Assembly: GCF_030389965.1 (NCBI RefSeq)
Contig: NZ_CP128399.1
Coordinates: 2,764,799 to 2,828,798 of the forward strand
DNA: 64,000 bases
DNA from: Candidatus Chlorohelix allophototropha
GTDB lineage: Bacteria; Chloroflexota; Chloroflexia; Chloroheliales; Chloroheliaceae
Direction of reading: 5' to 3'
The notes below the pieces were generated by a model. It saw only the letters and a list, made by a program, of their open reading frames with translations. It did not search any database and was not told where the DNA came from. The position numbers were made by a program, and so were the translations under genes. This document shows positions 19,001-28,730 of the stretch, piece after piece (the first letter of the stretch is position 1; each line of letters begins with the position of its first letter).

Positions 19001-20681
19001 GTTGAACATCCCAATACTTTTCCAAGACGATCACCTTATCGCCATTAATAAGCCTGCCGGATTGCTTACCCACCCGGATGACCCACAAGACGCTTCTTCT
19101 ACCGATGTGGTTTCGCTACTTAAAGCGCAAAACCAGTTTGATTACCTCGGTATTCACCAACGACTCGATCGGGAAGTATCGGGTGTACTGGTTTTTGCGC
19201 GTCGCAAAGAAGCAAATGCCGGTCTAGCACAACTTTTTGAAGGACGTGAAGCTCGCAAAGAATATCTGGCAGTAACCAGAGGTACTTTGCCGAATCATGC
19301 AGGTACAATTGACTACCCGCTAAAAGGCGCGAAAGGGCAAGCCATACGTGCTGTCACCCGTTATCGCGTGGAAGCTACTTCCCCTGACAAACGTTTCTCA
19401 CTGGTGCGGCTTGAATTGGAAACCGGACGCACCCACCAATTGCGGATTCACCTGTCGCAAGCGGGTTGCCCGATTGTGGGAGATTGGCTATATGGGCAAG
19501 AAACAGCCGCCGTTTTCCCGCGCCTGTTGTTGCACTCTGTAAAATTAGCTTTTCCCCACCCGCTAACCAAACAAAATCTTATAATCGAAGCCGTACCCCC
19601 AATAGTGTTTGAGCAGGTTTTGAGCGGGGAAATTATCACCGTACACGAATTGCTGGCTAAGAAGGGCATAACTGCACTACGCCAAGAACACCTGCCCGGT
19701 TTGCGTAATTTGTTGGCACTAGCATTGGAAAGACGCGCTCCTTTCTCTGACGACCCGGAGAATACCGCTTACCGTCTGGTAAATGCGCTAGGTGATGGTT
19801 TACCGGGATTCTCGCTCGACCGATTCGGAGAGGTGCTGGTATTGAACCTGTACGAGCCAGAATTGGATGCTTCGCACCCTGCCTTGAAAATATTGAAACA
19901 AGCGATAAATTCCATCTTTCCGGGCAAATCGATTTATGCCAAGTTTCGCCCTGTCACTGCCGCGAAATTGGGCGACTCCGCGCCACCGGAGATTGCTGCT
20001 CCCTTACCACTGTCAGGAGAAGCTTTTCAGGAAGTGACCGTATGTGAGAACGGCTTAAAATATCTGATTCGTCCGGGCGAAGGCTTAAGCGTAGGTTTGT
20101 TTCTGGATATGCGCCAAATGAGAGAGAGAATACGACAAAGCTCCGCTGCAAAAACCGTCCTCAATTGTTTCAGCTATACCTGTGGCTTTGGCGTGGCAGC
20201 AACGGCGGGTGGCGCAACCCGTGTGCTTAACCTTGATGCTTCTAGAACCGCGCTGGATTGGGGCAAGCAAAACTATATTGCCAACGGCTTTACGCCTGCC
20301 GATTTTGATTTTGTATTCGGCGATGTTTTTGATTGGTTGGAGCGTTTCGCCCGCAAACAGCAAACCTTCGATCTGATAATCCTAGACCCACCCAGTTATA
20401 GCTCTACTCGTTCTACCCGCTTCTCTGCCGAACGCGATTATCATAAACTAGTGGAATTAGCCGCCGGAATACTCGCGCCCGGTGGCACGCTGGTAGCCTG
20501 TACCAATCATGCCGGACTTGAGCGCAAAACTTTTCGGCAACAGGTCTTGAAAGGGATGGCAGCAGCGCGCCTGCGTTGCCTAGACTCCGCTCTTTCCAGC
20601 TTTGAAGAGCCTCAACTGGACTTTCCACATACCCAAGAGGGTTATTTAAAAATCATCATAGCAAGACCGGATAAGGTATAA
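18993..20681 (+). CDS. fusion of RluA-family pseudouridine synthase and RlmI-like rRNA methyltransferase
   Basis: 562 residues from the ATG that overlaps the previous stop; a start at 18945 would add 16 residues unlike the family. Residues 1 to about 215 are an RluA-type pseudouridine synthase: HQRLDREVSG with catalytic Asp59, KEYLAVTRG, and LETGRTHQLRIHLSQAG. Residues about 235-562 are a class I SAM methyltransferase of the RlmI/RlmK type: GLPGFSLDRFGEVLVL, LFLDMRQMRERI, the SAM loop VLNCFSYTCGFG (about 389), and LDPPSYS (about 466). One protein would thus isomerise uridine and methylate a base, presumably in 23S rRNA. No stop or frameshift separates the two halves. Confidence 0.87.
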   Translation: MPKLNIPILFQDDHLIAINKPAGLLTHPDDPQDASSTDVVSLLKAQNQFDYLGIHQRLDREVSGVLVFARRKEANAGLAQLFEGREARKEYLAVTRGTLPNHAGTIDYPLKGAKGQAIRAVTRYRVEATSPDKRFSLVRLELETGRTHQLRIHLSQAGCPIVGDWLYGQETAAVFPRLLLHSVKLAFPHPLTKQNLIIEAVPPIVFEQVLSGEIITVHELLAKKGITALRQEHLPGLRNLLALALERRAPFSDDPENTAYRLVNALGDGLPGFSLDRFGEVLVLNLYEPELDASHPALKILKQAINSIFPGKSIYAKFRPVTAAKLGDSAPPEIAAPLPLSGEAFQEVTVCENGLKYLIRPGEGLSVGLFLDMRQMRERIRQSSAAKTVLNCFSYTCGFGVAATAGGATRVLNLDASRTALDWGKQNYIANGFTPADFDFVFGDVFDWLERFARKQQTFDLIILDPPSYSSTRSTRFSAERDYHKLVELAAGILAPGGTLVACTNHAGLERKTFRQQVLKGMAAARLRCLDSALSSFEEPQLDFPHTQEGYLKIIIARPDKV

Positions 20682-20726
20682 TAGCAGCGTTGCTTTTCGG
20701 ATAGATTTCTGTAGGCTTAGCACACA

Positions 20727-21542
20727 ATGGCTATTTTACGAGCTGGTGAAGTTAATATTCACTATAAACTCACCGGTCTTGCGTTAGCTGAGCCGGTAGT
20801 CTTTATCAGCGGACTTGGCGCAGATTGGACTAACTGGAATAACCAGCTTAATGCTTTTCAGGATAAATACCTGTGCCTCGCATTTGACAACCGTGACGCT
20901 GGCTTGAGTGATAACAGCCCTACCCAAGAATATGAAATCAAGAATATGGCACGCGATACCATAGAGCTTACCTACGCGCTTGGGTTGGATTACGCCCATT
21001 ATGTAGGTCATTCGATGGGTGGCGCAATCGCGCAAGAGATCGCAATTCGTTACCCCGAACGGGTTGCCAGTCTGACTTTGGTTTCTACCTTTGCTCGCCT
21101 TGAGCCATTAGGAATTGAGATTCTAAAAGATATTGGACCACTCAACACGCTGGCAGAAAATGGCTTTCTTTCTGAATTGATCGGACCAATCGCTTATAAT
21201 ATGAAATCGCTCAACGATCAATTGTTAATAGGCTTTCTGCGCAATCAGGGAAGACCCCTTAACGCCCCTACCGATGGTTATAAGCGTCAGTTACGTGCCG
21301 TTATGCTACAGGACACCAAAACAGAGCGCCTTGCCACAATTAAAGCCGCTACCCTTGCACTCGCCGGAGAAAGCGATTTGGTCACTCCCCTCAGTGGAAT
21401 GCAAAAAATAGCGCAAGCAATACCTTCCGCGCTATTCTACTCATTCCCTAATACCGGGCATGCGCCACACGTGGAATATACTTACGATTTCAACCGCTTG
21501 TTACTAGCACACCTAGAAGCAAATACCTTTAAGCGCGCCTGA
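20727..21542 (+). CDS. alpha/beta-hydrolase fold protein
   Basis: 271 residues. The nucleophile elbow GHSMGG has Ser96. The oxyanion region GLGADWTNW is near residue 30, the acid is likely in LALAGESDLVTP, and the His in NTGHAPHVEY. The fold is that of esterases, haloperoxidase-like hydrolases and 3-oxoadipate enol-lactonases; the substrate cannot be told. It sits 45 bases after the rRNA-modification fusion and about 100 bases before rsmE, on the same strand. Confidence 0.83.
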   Translation: MAILRAGEVNIHYKLTGLALAEPVVFISGLGADWTNWNNQLNAFQDKYLCLAFDNRDAGLSDNSPTQEYEIKNMARDTIELTYALGLDYAHYVGHSMGGAIAQEIAIRYPERVASLTLVSTFARLEPLGIEILKDIGPLNTLAENGFLSELIGPIAYNMKSLNDQLLIGFLRNQGRPLNAPTDGYKRQLRAVMLQDTKTERLATIKAATLALAGESDLVTPLSGMQKIAQAIPSALFYSFPNTGHAPHVEYTYDFNRLLLAHLEANTFKRA

Positions 21543-21643
21543 TTTTTTACCTATTTGAACGATACTGGTAAAATTAGGATGCCCTTTGTGGCGACAAATG
21601 CGTACGAACTATTCCTACATGATGAAAGAATAAATAGGTTAAA

Positions 21644-22366
21644 ATGCACCGATTCTTTGTCTCGAAAGATTTACTCGAAGGCGGCGAAATCCGGCTTGAA
21701 GGAGAGTTAGCGCACCAACTAAGCCGGGTGTTAAGGCTAGTACCCGGCTCACAAATTCTGCTGCTGGATGGGGAAGGTTACGAAGCCGAAGCCAAATTAC
21801 TCAACGTACCTAAAAGTGAAGCGGTTACGGCGCAGGTGGGTGAAAAGCGCAAGGCTTCTGGCGAACCGACTCTTAAAATTACGCTGTATCAAGCTTTGCT
21901 CAAAGGTGAAAAGTTCGATTGGGTGCTTCAGAAAGGCACTGAAGTGGGGATATGTAGTTTTACTCCGGTGGTAACCGAGCGTTGTATCAGCGAAAGGGAA
22001 CGCCCCGAAAGATGGCAAAAAATCGTGCGGGAAGCTGCCGAACAGTCGCGACGAGGACGCTTGCCACAGGTACATGAAACTGTCAGCTTACAGAAAGCCT
22101 TGAAGGAAATGAAAGAGTCAACACTGGCGTTGGTTGCATGGGAAAATGAGCAACACCAGACGCTTAAGCAAGTCCTTAATAGTGTTGAGAAAAAACCGGA
22201 GTCGCTCTCCTTGCTGATAGGACCGGAAGGCGGTTTGAGCGAAACGGAAGTGCAAGCGGCATGCGCTGACGGAATAAGTAGCGTTACGCTTGGGGCACGG
22301 ATTTTACGGGCAGAAACAGCCGGAGTAATAGCCTCGGCACTGGCATTGTATCATTTTAACGAGTGA
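21644..22366 (+). CDS. rsmE: 16S rRNA (uracil1498-N3)-methyltransferase
   Basis: 240 residues, the normal length. The N-terminal PUA-like part begins MHRFFVSKD and continues with LAHQLSRVLRL. The SPOUT methyltransferase knot carries LIGPEGGLSETEV and LGARILRAETAGVIASAL, both family signatures. It methylates U1498 of 16S rRNA using SAM. KGTEVG and EAAEQSRRGRLPQV are also as expected. It is the second rRNA-modifying gene in this stretch. Confidence 0.95.
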   Translation: MHRFFVSKDLLEGGEIRLEGELAHQLSRVLRLVPGSQILLLDGEGYEAEAKLLNVPKSEAVTAQVGEKRKASGEPTLKITLYQALLKGEKFDWVLQKGTEVGICSFTPVVTERCISERERPERWQKIVREAAEQSRRGRLPQVHETVSLQKALKEMKESTLALVAWENEQHQTLKQVLNSVEKKPESLSLLIGPEGGLSETEVQAACADGISSVTLGARILRAETAGVIASALALYHFNE

Positions 22367-22519
22367 GCTAACAAAGTTGTCGGAATTTTGGCGACTGTTT
22401 CAAATTATAGTATCCCAATAATTTTATGCTATAATTATCCGCAATCGCCTTGGGTTGGGATTATGAAGCTCTTTTAGCTTACACTCATTTTTAAATATTC
22501 AGAGGAGAAACTCCGCTTA

Positions 22520-24163
22520 GTGATGCCTTTTCTTAAAAAGAACTGGAAGTGGATTGCGGCTGGAACCGTTGTATTGGTCATAGTGCTTATCGCTTTCCTG
22601 TCTTTTCGTGTGGTAAGTTTTATCAGTGCTACTACCGGTGGGGGACGAATTGCCAACGAAAATGGCACACCTACACCTGATGCGCCCGCAACTGCTACCG
22701 TACAAGCACGTTTTAACGAATTATTTGGAACTCCAACTCCGCTAGCGGGATCAGCTAGTAGCCCAACTGGGCAAACTCCAAGCCCACAGGTAAATTTCAA
22801 TACTTCTGATGTGGTACAGAAAATTAAAAAAGGCGAACCCATCAGCATTATGGTGCTAGGCTATCCGGGGGTTACCCATGAGGGGCAATGGCTCACCGAT
22901 ACCATACTAGTTATGCGCTACGACCCAAAAACCAAAACTATGCTTCAGTTCAGCATACCCCGCGACCTGTACGTTTACGCGCCGACAGGTGGTGCAAACA
23001 ACGGCAGATGGATGAAAATTAACGGCATTCTGGGCTATATAATGGATTGGAATAAACCAACTCAGGATTCACTTGCCGCTAAATATCGCTGGACGGACGA
23101 TACCAAAAAATTCGACAAGGGCGTGAATCTAGTAGCCGACACGGTTCAGGATATTCTGGGCTTCCCCATAGATTACTGGGCAACTATAAGCTTTGAGGGT
23201 TTCCGCAAATTCATTGACTCAATGGGTGGCGTAGAAGTAGATGTGGAACGCTACTTTATTGATAAAAAATATCCCAAGAACGACAATGATAAAGTTGACG
23301 CAAGCTATATAACGGTCGAATTTCAAGCCGGCAAACAGCTTATGAACGGGGAAACCGCAATTCGTTATTCGCGTAGCCGCAACAGTGATACCCCGCTAGA
23401 GGGGGGAGATTTTGCGCGTAGCCGTCGTCAGATGCGCATGATTCAGGCTGTAAAAGACAAGGCGCTGCGTGAAAATCTGATACTTAAATCGCTGGATTAC
23501 ATGAATGCCTTGCAAGGTAATATCCGTTTTAGCCTTGAATTTGGAGAATTGACCGCCCTTGCTAATTACTTCAACAGCCCAGAAGGTAAAGCGTTGGCTA
23601 CTGACATCAAATTTAGTTCTGAGGTTTTGACCAATACCTATGTGGAAGATACCACCTTCCCGGATTGGGGTTATGCCCTTATTCCCAAGGAAGGGCAAGG
23701 TAAATACACCGAGATTCATCGCTGGGTGCAAAGCGTAATTGCTAACGCCGATATACGGCGGGAACAAGTTCGAGTACAGGTGTTGAATGCCAATGGTACA
23801 TCCGGTTTAGCTTCAAAATTCACCGACTTCCTGATGTCACAGGGTTTCAGAATTGCAGATGCACAGGACGGTGACGCACATGATTTCACCGAGATTGTGG
23901 ATTACACCATGGGGGCAGCGCCAAATACAATCGCACGCTTGAAATCGTATTTGGGCAACTTGCCAAATCTGAAAATTACGCAGATATCGCCCGATAAAAA
24001 ACCAAAGAGCGTTTCTACCGATACCAATATTCAGCTTTATCTTGGTAAAGATTTTAAGGGTACAGCCAGCAATGCCAGCGGTGGGGTGGTTGTAACACCA
24101 AGCGCTGAAACACAAAATACCGTTGCCAATATTAATCGGCGTGAGGGATTTAAGGCTGCTTAG
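22520..24163 (+). CDS. LytR-CpsA-Psr (LCP) family cell-wall glycopolymer ligase
   Basis: 547 residues. One N-terminal membrane helix (about 8-30) is followed by a Thr/Pro-rich linker and the LCP domain (about 95-330). The domain has LTDTILVMRYDP, SIPRDLYVY, FIDSMGGVEVDV and YSRSRNSDTPLEGGDFARSRRQ, which hold the Asp and Arg residues that bind the polyprenyl pyrophosphate. A LytR_C domain covers about 415-510 (VRVQVLNANGTSGLA). Family members attach teichoic acids or other glycopolymers to peptidoglycan on the outer surface. Start is GTG 22520 or ATG 22523. The next gene begins immediately after its stop. Confidence 0.93.
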   Translation: MMPFLKKNWKWIAAGTVVLVIVLIAFLSFRVVSFISATTGGGRIANENGTPTPDAPATATVQARFNELFGTPTPLAGSASSPTGQTPSPQVNFNTSDVVQKIKKGEPISIMVLGYPGVTHEGQWLTDTILVMRYDPKTKTMLQFSIPRDLYVYAPTGGANNGRWMKINGILGYIMDWNKPTQDSLAAKYRWTDDTKKFDKGVNLVADTVQDILGFPIDYWATISFEGFRKFIDSMGGVEVDVERYFIDKKYPKNDNDKVDASYITVEFQAGKQLMNGETAIRYSRSRNSDTPLEGGDFARSRRQMRMIQAVKDKALRENLILKSLDYMNALQGNIRFSLEFGELTALANYFNSPEGKALATDIKFSSEVLTNTYVEDTTFPDWGYALIPKEGQGKYTEIHRWVQSVIANADIRREQVRVQVLNANGTSGLASKFTDFLMSQGFRIADAQDGDAHDFTEIVDYTMGAAPNTIARLKSYLGNLPNLKITQISPDKKPKSVSTDTNIQLYLGKDFKGTASNASGGVVVTPSAETQNTVANINRREGFKAA

Positions 24164-25414
24164 ATGGCTAAACGCACGGAAGAAAACCGCCAGAGTGTAG
24201 CTTTGTCAAAACGGCTGCACTCTTTTTATTCTGTGTTTTCAAGCTCGAAAGAACCGATTTTCACCTTCATTGGTTTCAGGCTGGCAATCGGAATGTTACC
24301 CTTTTTTGCGTGGGTGCTTTTCCCAACTATTGCTCCCCAAAGCCGCTCCGGTTATATTCTTCCTAATCTGAATTTCTGGGGTGAAAGGCTGTTGGGGGTC
24401 TGGTCGCACTGGGACGGCGAGTGGTTTCTAAAAATCGCGGAACAGGGCTATCGCGCTGACGATGATACGCTGGCTTTTTTCCCACTCTACCCTATTCTGG
24501 TAAAGGTGTTTGGGTTTCTAACCGGTGGCAACTACCTACTGGCAGCTACATTAGTTTCCGGCGGGGCAGCGCTGGCAGTATTTGTTTTAATGTATGAACT
24601 GGTGCGGCGCGATTTCGGGACAGAAACCGCGTCACGTGCTCTACTCTACCTAGCAATTTTCCCCACCGCCTTCTATTTGTCAGCCGCTTACAGTGAGGGC
24701 TTATTCTTGGCGCTCACGCTTGGGGCTTTCCTCGAAGCACGCCATAATCGTAACTTTTGGAAGGCGGGAATATTGGCAGGGTTGGCAGCATTGACCCGCA
24801 ATTTGGGGGTAGTGTTGATATTGCCGCTGGCATGGGAATGGTGGCGACAATGGCGCGAGGGTAGGCAGGGCTTCAAAGACCTGTTGCCCTTGGTTTTTCC
24901 GCCGCTGGCGTTGGCTAGTTGGCTGGCTTATGTTGGCGCTAATTTTGGCAATCCTTTTCTCATTTTTCAAGTACAGACCAATTGGAATAGGCGCTTCAGT
25001 CTCCCTTGGAATACGGTGGTGGATGCCCTCCGTATCTTTTTTACCCAACGCGGTCTTGATGGTTTCGCGCCACCCAACGCCTTCTGGGAAGACCCTACGC
25101 TGATTGACCTGCCTTTCTTTGGGTTGGCAACTTTGTTACTCTTATGCGGTTTCTGGCTGACATACAAAAAGCTAATGCCTTTCAGTTATATGATTTTTGC
25201 TACAATCGGGCTAGTATTCCCGCTGTTCTCTCCGGCACAGCGTGTCCCCTTGTTGAGCTTCCCACGCTTCGCCTTGATACTCTTTCCACTTTTTATCGTA
25301 CTGGCGCATCTAAGCGGTCGCTGGCGTTTCCTACACCATACGTATCTTTTCTCTGCCGCAATGTTGCTAGGCGTATTCCTAGCACGCTTTGCCAACTGGT
25401 ACTGGATTTCCTAA
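24164..25414 (+). CDS. PIG-V-like mannosyltransferase, GT-C membrane protein
   Basis: 416 residues with about ten hydrophobic helices. The first extracytoplasmic loop has HWDGEWFLKIAEQGY, the acidic motif of the PIG-V/GPI-mannosyltransferase group, and FFPLYPIL and FLSAAYSEGLFLALTLGAF follow as in that family. It would use a polyprenyl-phosphate sugar donor on the outer membrane face. The ATG directly abuts the stop of the LCP ligase gene, so it may supply or decorate the glycopolymer that the ligase attaches. The sugar and acceptor are not known. Confidence 0.82.
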   Translation: MAKRTEENRQSVALSKRLHSFYSVFSSSKEPIFTFIGFRLAIGMLPFFAWVLFPTIAPQSRSGYILPNLNFWGERLLGVWSHWDGEWFLKIAEQGYRADDDTLAFFPLYPILVKVFGFLTGGNYLLAATLVSGGAALAVFVLMYELVRRDFGTETASRALLYLAIFPTAFYLSAAYSEGLFLALTLGAFLEARHNRNFWKAGILAGLAALTRNLGVVLILPLAWEWWRQWREGRQGFKDLLPLVFPPLALASWLAYVGANFGNPFLIFQVQTNWNRRFSLPWNTVVDALRIFFTQRGLDGFAPPNAFWEDPTLIDLPFFGLATLLLLCGFWLTYKKLMPFSYMIFATIGLVFPLFSPAQRVPLLSFPRFALILFPLFIVLAHLSGRWRFLHHTYLFSAAMLLGVFLARFANWYWIS

Positions 25415-25494
25415 TACTTTCAAGACTGTAGCTAGGCTTATAATCTGCTATAATTGCAATAAGAGTTGTCAATTTTGTGGAGAGAATAAGCTAT

Positions 25495-26169
25495 ATGGTT
25501 GATTCTTTGAGCGGCGGTATCGGCAGGCAGGTGGATACTTATATCCAAAACCTTTTCAATCCTTCCGACCCTGTGCTTGAAAACGCTCTGGCAGAACTGG
25601 AGAATGCCGGACTTCCCCCTATTAATGTTTCACCGAATGAAGGTAAATTGCTCTACTTGCTGGCGAGCATCAGCGGCGCTCGTACTATGGTGGAGATTGG
25701 TACATTGGCGGGTTATAGCTCAATCTGGTTAGCACGTGCGCTACCGCCAGAAGGCAAACTAATTACGCTTGAAATCGATCCTAAACACGCCGCAGTAGCA
25801 CGCCACAATTTTGAGGTAGCAGGTCTTTCCGCCAAAATAGAGTTGCGCTTGGGTTCCGCGTTGGAATCCTTGAAAGCGATGCAGGAAGCAGGAGAAGGTC
25901 CTTTTGACTTATTCTTCATAGATGCAAACAAAGGCGGCTATGAAGCTTATCTTGATTTGGCTTTACAACTCTCGCATCCTGGCACATTGATTCTAGCAGA
26001 TAATGTGGTTCGGAACGGTGAAGTAATTCATTCTAACCCGGCAAATGGTACATCTCAGGCTATTCGCCGTTTTAACTACAAATTGGCGAACACCCCAAAT
26101 CTTGAGAGTATTATTTTACCGATCATTCGCGACAAATTAGACGGCATATCAATTTCAATAGTACGATAG
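25495..26169 (+). CDS. SAM-dependent O-methyltransferase (family 3, COMT-like)
   Basis: 224 residues from the ATG at 25495, which has GGAGAG 10 bases upstream; a GTG at 25477 would overlap that SD. The motifs are TMVEIGTLAGYSSIWLA, ITLEIDPKHAAVA, LFFIDANKGGYEAYLDLAL and LILADNVVRNGEV, the metal-binding pattern of cation-dependent O-methyltransferases. Catechol-like or natural-product hydroxyls are typical acceptors. rpiA begins 7 bases after the stop. A TATAAT at about 25450 could be its -10 box, but no clear -35 is seen. Confidence 0.88.
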   Translation: MVDSLSGGIGRQVDTYIQNLFNPSDPVLENALAELENAGLPPINVSPNEGKLLYLLASISGARTMVEIGTLAGYSSIWLARALPPEGKLITLEIDPKHAAVARHNFEVAGLSAKIELRLGSALESLKAMQEAGEGPFDLFFIDANKGGYEAYLDLALQLSHPGTLILADNVVRNGEVIHSNPANGTSQAIRRFNYKLANTPNLESIILPIIRDKLDGISISIVR

Positions 26170-26176
26170 GGCAAAA

Positions 26177-26872
26177 ATGACACAAGACGAAATGAAAATG
26201 GCAGCGGCTAGTTACGCACTTGACCGCTTTATAACCAGCAATATTTTCTTGGGATTGGGCAGCGGTTCAACCGCAGAAATTTTTCTGGCAGAACTGGCGG
26301 CGCGGGTCAAACGCGGTGAGCTTGAAAATATCACCTGCGTGGCAACTAGTGAAAGGGTGGCGAGTCTGGCGAAGGGTTACGGCTTGCAGGTGCAGGAGCT
26401 AAATGATGTGCGGGGCTTGGACGTAACCGTAGATGGTGCGGATGAGGTTGAACCTAGCACTTTCAATGTGACTAAAGGACGCGGCGGCGCACTTTTATGG
26501 GAAAAGTTGGTAGCTAACGCCAGCAAGCTTGAAATAATCATTGCCGATGAAACCAAACTGGTGGATAGACTTGGCACGAAAATGCCCATCCCGGTTGAGG
26601 TAATTCCTTTCGGATGGAGCCATGTCGCACAAAGCCTGCGGGATATGGGCAGTGAGCCAATACTACGTCAGCGCGAAAATGCACCTTACATTACCGATAG
26701 CGGTAACTATATTCTCGATTGCCAGTTCTCCAATATTGAGAATGCCTCAGAACTGGGGGATAAAATCAAGGATTTAGTGGGTGTAGTCGAACACGGGCTA
26801 TTTATTAACATAGTAGGACGTGTGGTGATTGCCGGAACAACGGGAGCTTACGAATTACCCTTGCCAAACTAA
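26177..26872 (+). CDS. rpiA: ribose-5-phosphate isomerase A
   Basis: 231 residues, the standard length. It interconverts ribose-5-phosphate and ribulose-5-phosphate in the pentose phosphate pathway. The motifs are LGLGSGSTAEIFL (phosphate loop), VDGADEVEP (catalytic Asp), KGRGGALLWEKLVA (catalytic Glu and Lys), and DETKLVDRLGTKMPIPVEVIPFGW. The C-terminal GVVEHGLFIN is also typical. It sits 7 bases after the O-methyltransferase gene and 40 bases before a hydroxyacid dehydrogenase. Confidence 0.96.
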   Translation: MTQDEMKMAAASYALDRFITSNIFLGLGSGSTAEIFLAELAARVKRGELENITCVATSERVASLAKGYGLQVQELNDVRGLDVTVDGADEVEPSTFNVTKGRGGALLWEKLVANASKLEIIIADETKLVDRLGTKMPIPVEVIPFGWSHVAQSLRDMGSEPILRQRENAPYITDSGNYILDCQFSNIENASELGDKIKDLVGVVEHGLFINIVGRVVIAGTTGAYELPLPN

Positions 26873-26912
26873 AGTCTTTGTCTCAGTGTAGAGCGAAGAA
26901 AGGAATTCAAGG

Positions 26913-27905
26913 ATGAAACCCAAGGTTTATTTAACACGTGTTATAGCAAATGAAATTATGCAACGACTGCAAGACGCAACCGAGCTGAAATTCTGGGCAG
27001 AAGATAGACCTGTTCCGCGAGAAGTGCTACTCAAAGAAGCGGCGGATTGTGTGGGCGTGCTATCAATGCTGACCGAACGAATTGATGCCGAATTTCTCGA
27101 TGCCTGTCCGCAGTTGCGCGTAGTTAGCAACCATGCGGTCGGCTTTGATAATGTGGATGTAGCAGCTTGTACCGAACGTGGCATTCTTGCAGGTAACACC
27201 CCCGATGTATTAACTGAAACCACCGCCGATCTGGCTTTCACTCTGATTCTGGCAACTGCCCGCCGTGTACATGAAATGGTGGACTATGTTAAACAGGATA
27301 AGTGGCGTACATGGGGACCGCTGGATAATCTAGGGGTAGATGTACATCACGCTACGCTGGGAATTATGGGTATGGGTCGAATCGGCTATGCAGTGGCAAA
27401 AAGAGCTAAGGGTTTTGACATGGAGCTTATTTACCATGACAGCACTCGCAGCGTGATAGCCGAAGAAAAGTTAGGGGTCAAGTTTGTAAGCCGGGAAGAG
27501 TTGTTAAACCATAGCGATTTCATCACCTTGCATGTGCCGCTTACTCCCGAAACTCGACATTCCGTAGGTAAAGCCGAGTTTGAGCAAATGAAGGCTTCGG
27601 CGATTTTGATTAATACTTCGCGCGGTCCGGTAGTAGATCAAGCAGCCTTGCTGGAAGCACTCAAGAGTGGTCAAATCCGAGGGGCGGGTTTGGATGTAAC
27701 CGACCCTGAACCGATGCGTGCCGACAATCCGTTGCTGGCGTTGCCACAGGTAACAATTCTGCCGCACATTGGCAGCGCCACATTGAATACGCGCACAAAG
27801 ATGGCGGACGTAGCAGCCCGCAATCTGGTGAACGGACTTCTGGGTGAGGAAATGGTCAGTTGCCTGAACCCACAAGCGAGAGGCATCGGCAGAAACAAAA
27901 GCTAA
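26913..27905 (+). CDS. D-isomer-specific 2-hydroxyacid dehydrogenase (glyoxylate/hydroxypyruvate reductase-like)
   Basis: 330 residues. The NAD-binding loop is GIMGMGRIGYAVAKRAKGF. The catalytic Arg is in NTSRGPVVDQ, the Glu in the DPEPM region, and the His in LPHIGSAT. The start KPKVYLTRVI and HAVGFDNVDV fit glyoxylate/hydroxypyruvate reductases of the GyaR type, but substrate calls within this family are unsafe. An AAGGA/AAGG-rich leader precedes the ATG. The gene ends 20 bases before a terminator hairpin shared with the convergent clpP. Confidence 0.88.
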   Translation: MKPKVYLTRVIANEIMQRLQDATELKFWAEDRPVPREVLLKEAADCVGVLSMLTERIDAEFLDACPQLRVVSNHAVGFDNVDVAACTERGILAGNTPDVLTETTADLAFTLILATARRVHEMVDYVKQDKWRTWGPLDNLGVDVHHATLGIMGMGRIGYAVAKRAKGFDMELIYHDSTRSVIAEEKLGVKFVSREELLNHSDFITLHVPLTPETRHSVGKAEFEQMKASAILINTSRGPVVDQAALLEALKSGQIRGAGLDVTDPEPMRADNPLLALPQVTILPHIGSATLNTRTKMADVAARNLVNGLLGEEMVSCLNPQARGIGRNKS

Positions 27906-27925
27906 ACTCTAAATTTCAAATAAAA

Positions 27926-27954
27926 AACCCCGCCTCTGTAAAAGGGACGGGGTT
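27926..27954. terminator. bidirectional terminator between the hydroxyacid dehydrogenase gene and clpP
   Basis: AACCCCG pairs with CGGGGTT around a 15-base loop. On the minus strand it is followed by a long T run (TTTTTTATTT), making a strong clpP terminator. On the plus strand the tail is TTAATTTT, a weaker one. Confidence 0.85.
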
Positions 27955-27969
27955 AATTTTATATCGGGT

Positions 27970-28617
27970 TTATTCGTCGCCGTAAATCGCGTCGATAATA
28001 CCGTACTCTTTAGCTTCCTGCGGAGTCATATAACGATCGCGCTCGAAGTCATGGCTGATTTTTTCATACGATTGTCCCGTATGCTTCGCCATAATCTCGC
28101 GGGTGCGGCGTTGCAAGTCCAGCATGAAACGCGCTTGGATTTCGATGTCGGGCGCTGAACCACGCATACCGCCGAGCGCAGGATGCTGGTGAATCACGCT
28201 GTGAGGCATCGCGATGCGCTTGCCTTTAGCACCTGAGCACAACAGCACAGTTGCCATACTGGCAGCCAGACCCATACAAATGGTAGCTACTTCAGGGCGA
28301 ATGAACTGCATTGCATCATAGATAGCTAGACCGGAAGTGATAGCGCCACCGGGGCTATTGACGTAAAGCTGCACATCTTTTTCAGGGTCTTCATGCTCTA
28401 GAAACAGCAATTGAGCAATCAAGACGTTAGCAACTTGATCCTCGATTTCGGTGCCGAGGAAAATGATGCGATCTTTAAGTAAGCGGCTAAAGACGTCATA
28501 CTGCCGTTCGCCTCTACCGGTATTTTCAATAACGTAAGGCATAATATTGGAAAACGGAACTGGAGAACTTCCGTAAATTCCATGTTTATTTATGTTGGGT
28601 ACATCAAAGTTGCCCAT
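27970..28617 (-). CDS. clpP: ATP-dependent Clp protease proteolytic subunit
   Basis: 215 residues. The catalytic Ser is in [11 protein letters not shown] and the His in [10 protein letters not shown]; the Asp is in the C-terminal part that includes [16 protein letters not shown]. The short N-terminal extension ends at [21 protein letters not shown], as in the family. It forms the proteolytic double ring used with Clp ATPases. The ATG has a strong AAGGAG 6 bases upstream. It follows the trigger factor gene on the same strand, a common tig-clpP order; clpX does not follow, as the next feature downstream is the terminator. Confidence 0.96.
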   Translation of the reverse strand: MGNFDVPNINKHGIYGSSPVPFSNIMPYVIENTGRGERQYDVFSRLLKDRIIFLGTEIEDQVANVLIAQLLFLEHEDPEKDVQLYVNSPGGAITSGLAIYDAMQFIRPEVATICMGLAASMATVLLCSGAKGKRIAMPHSVIHQHPALGGMRGSAPDIEIQARFMLDLQRRTREIMAKHTGQSYEKISHDFERDRYMTPQEAKEYGIIDAIYGDE

Positions 28618-28730
28618 AATTATCTCCTTATAAAAATTGGTTATCTTTGTACGTCATCGGCTTCGGAGAATTCTTCAGCCTTTGCGTCTTTAGCTCTAGT
28701 CCGGGACTTTGCTTTAGGTTTTACTTCAGC

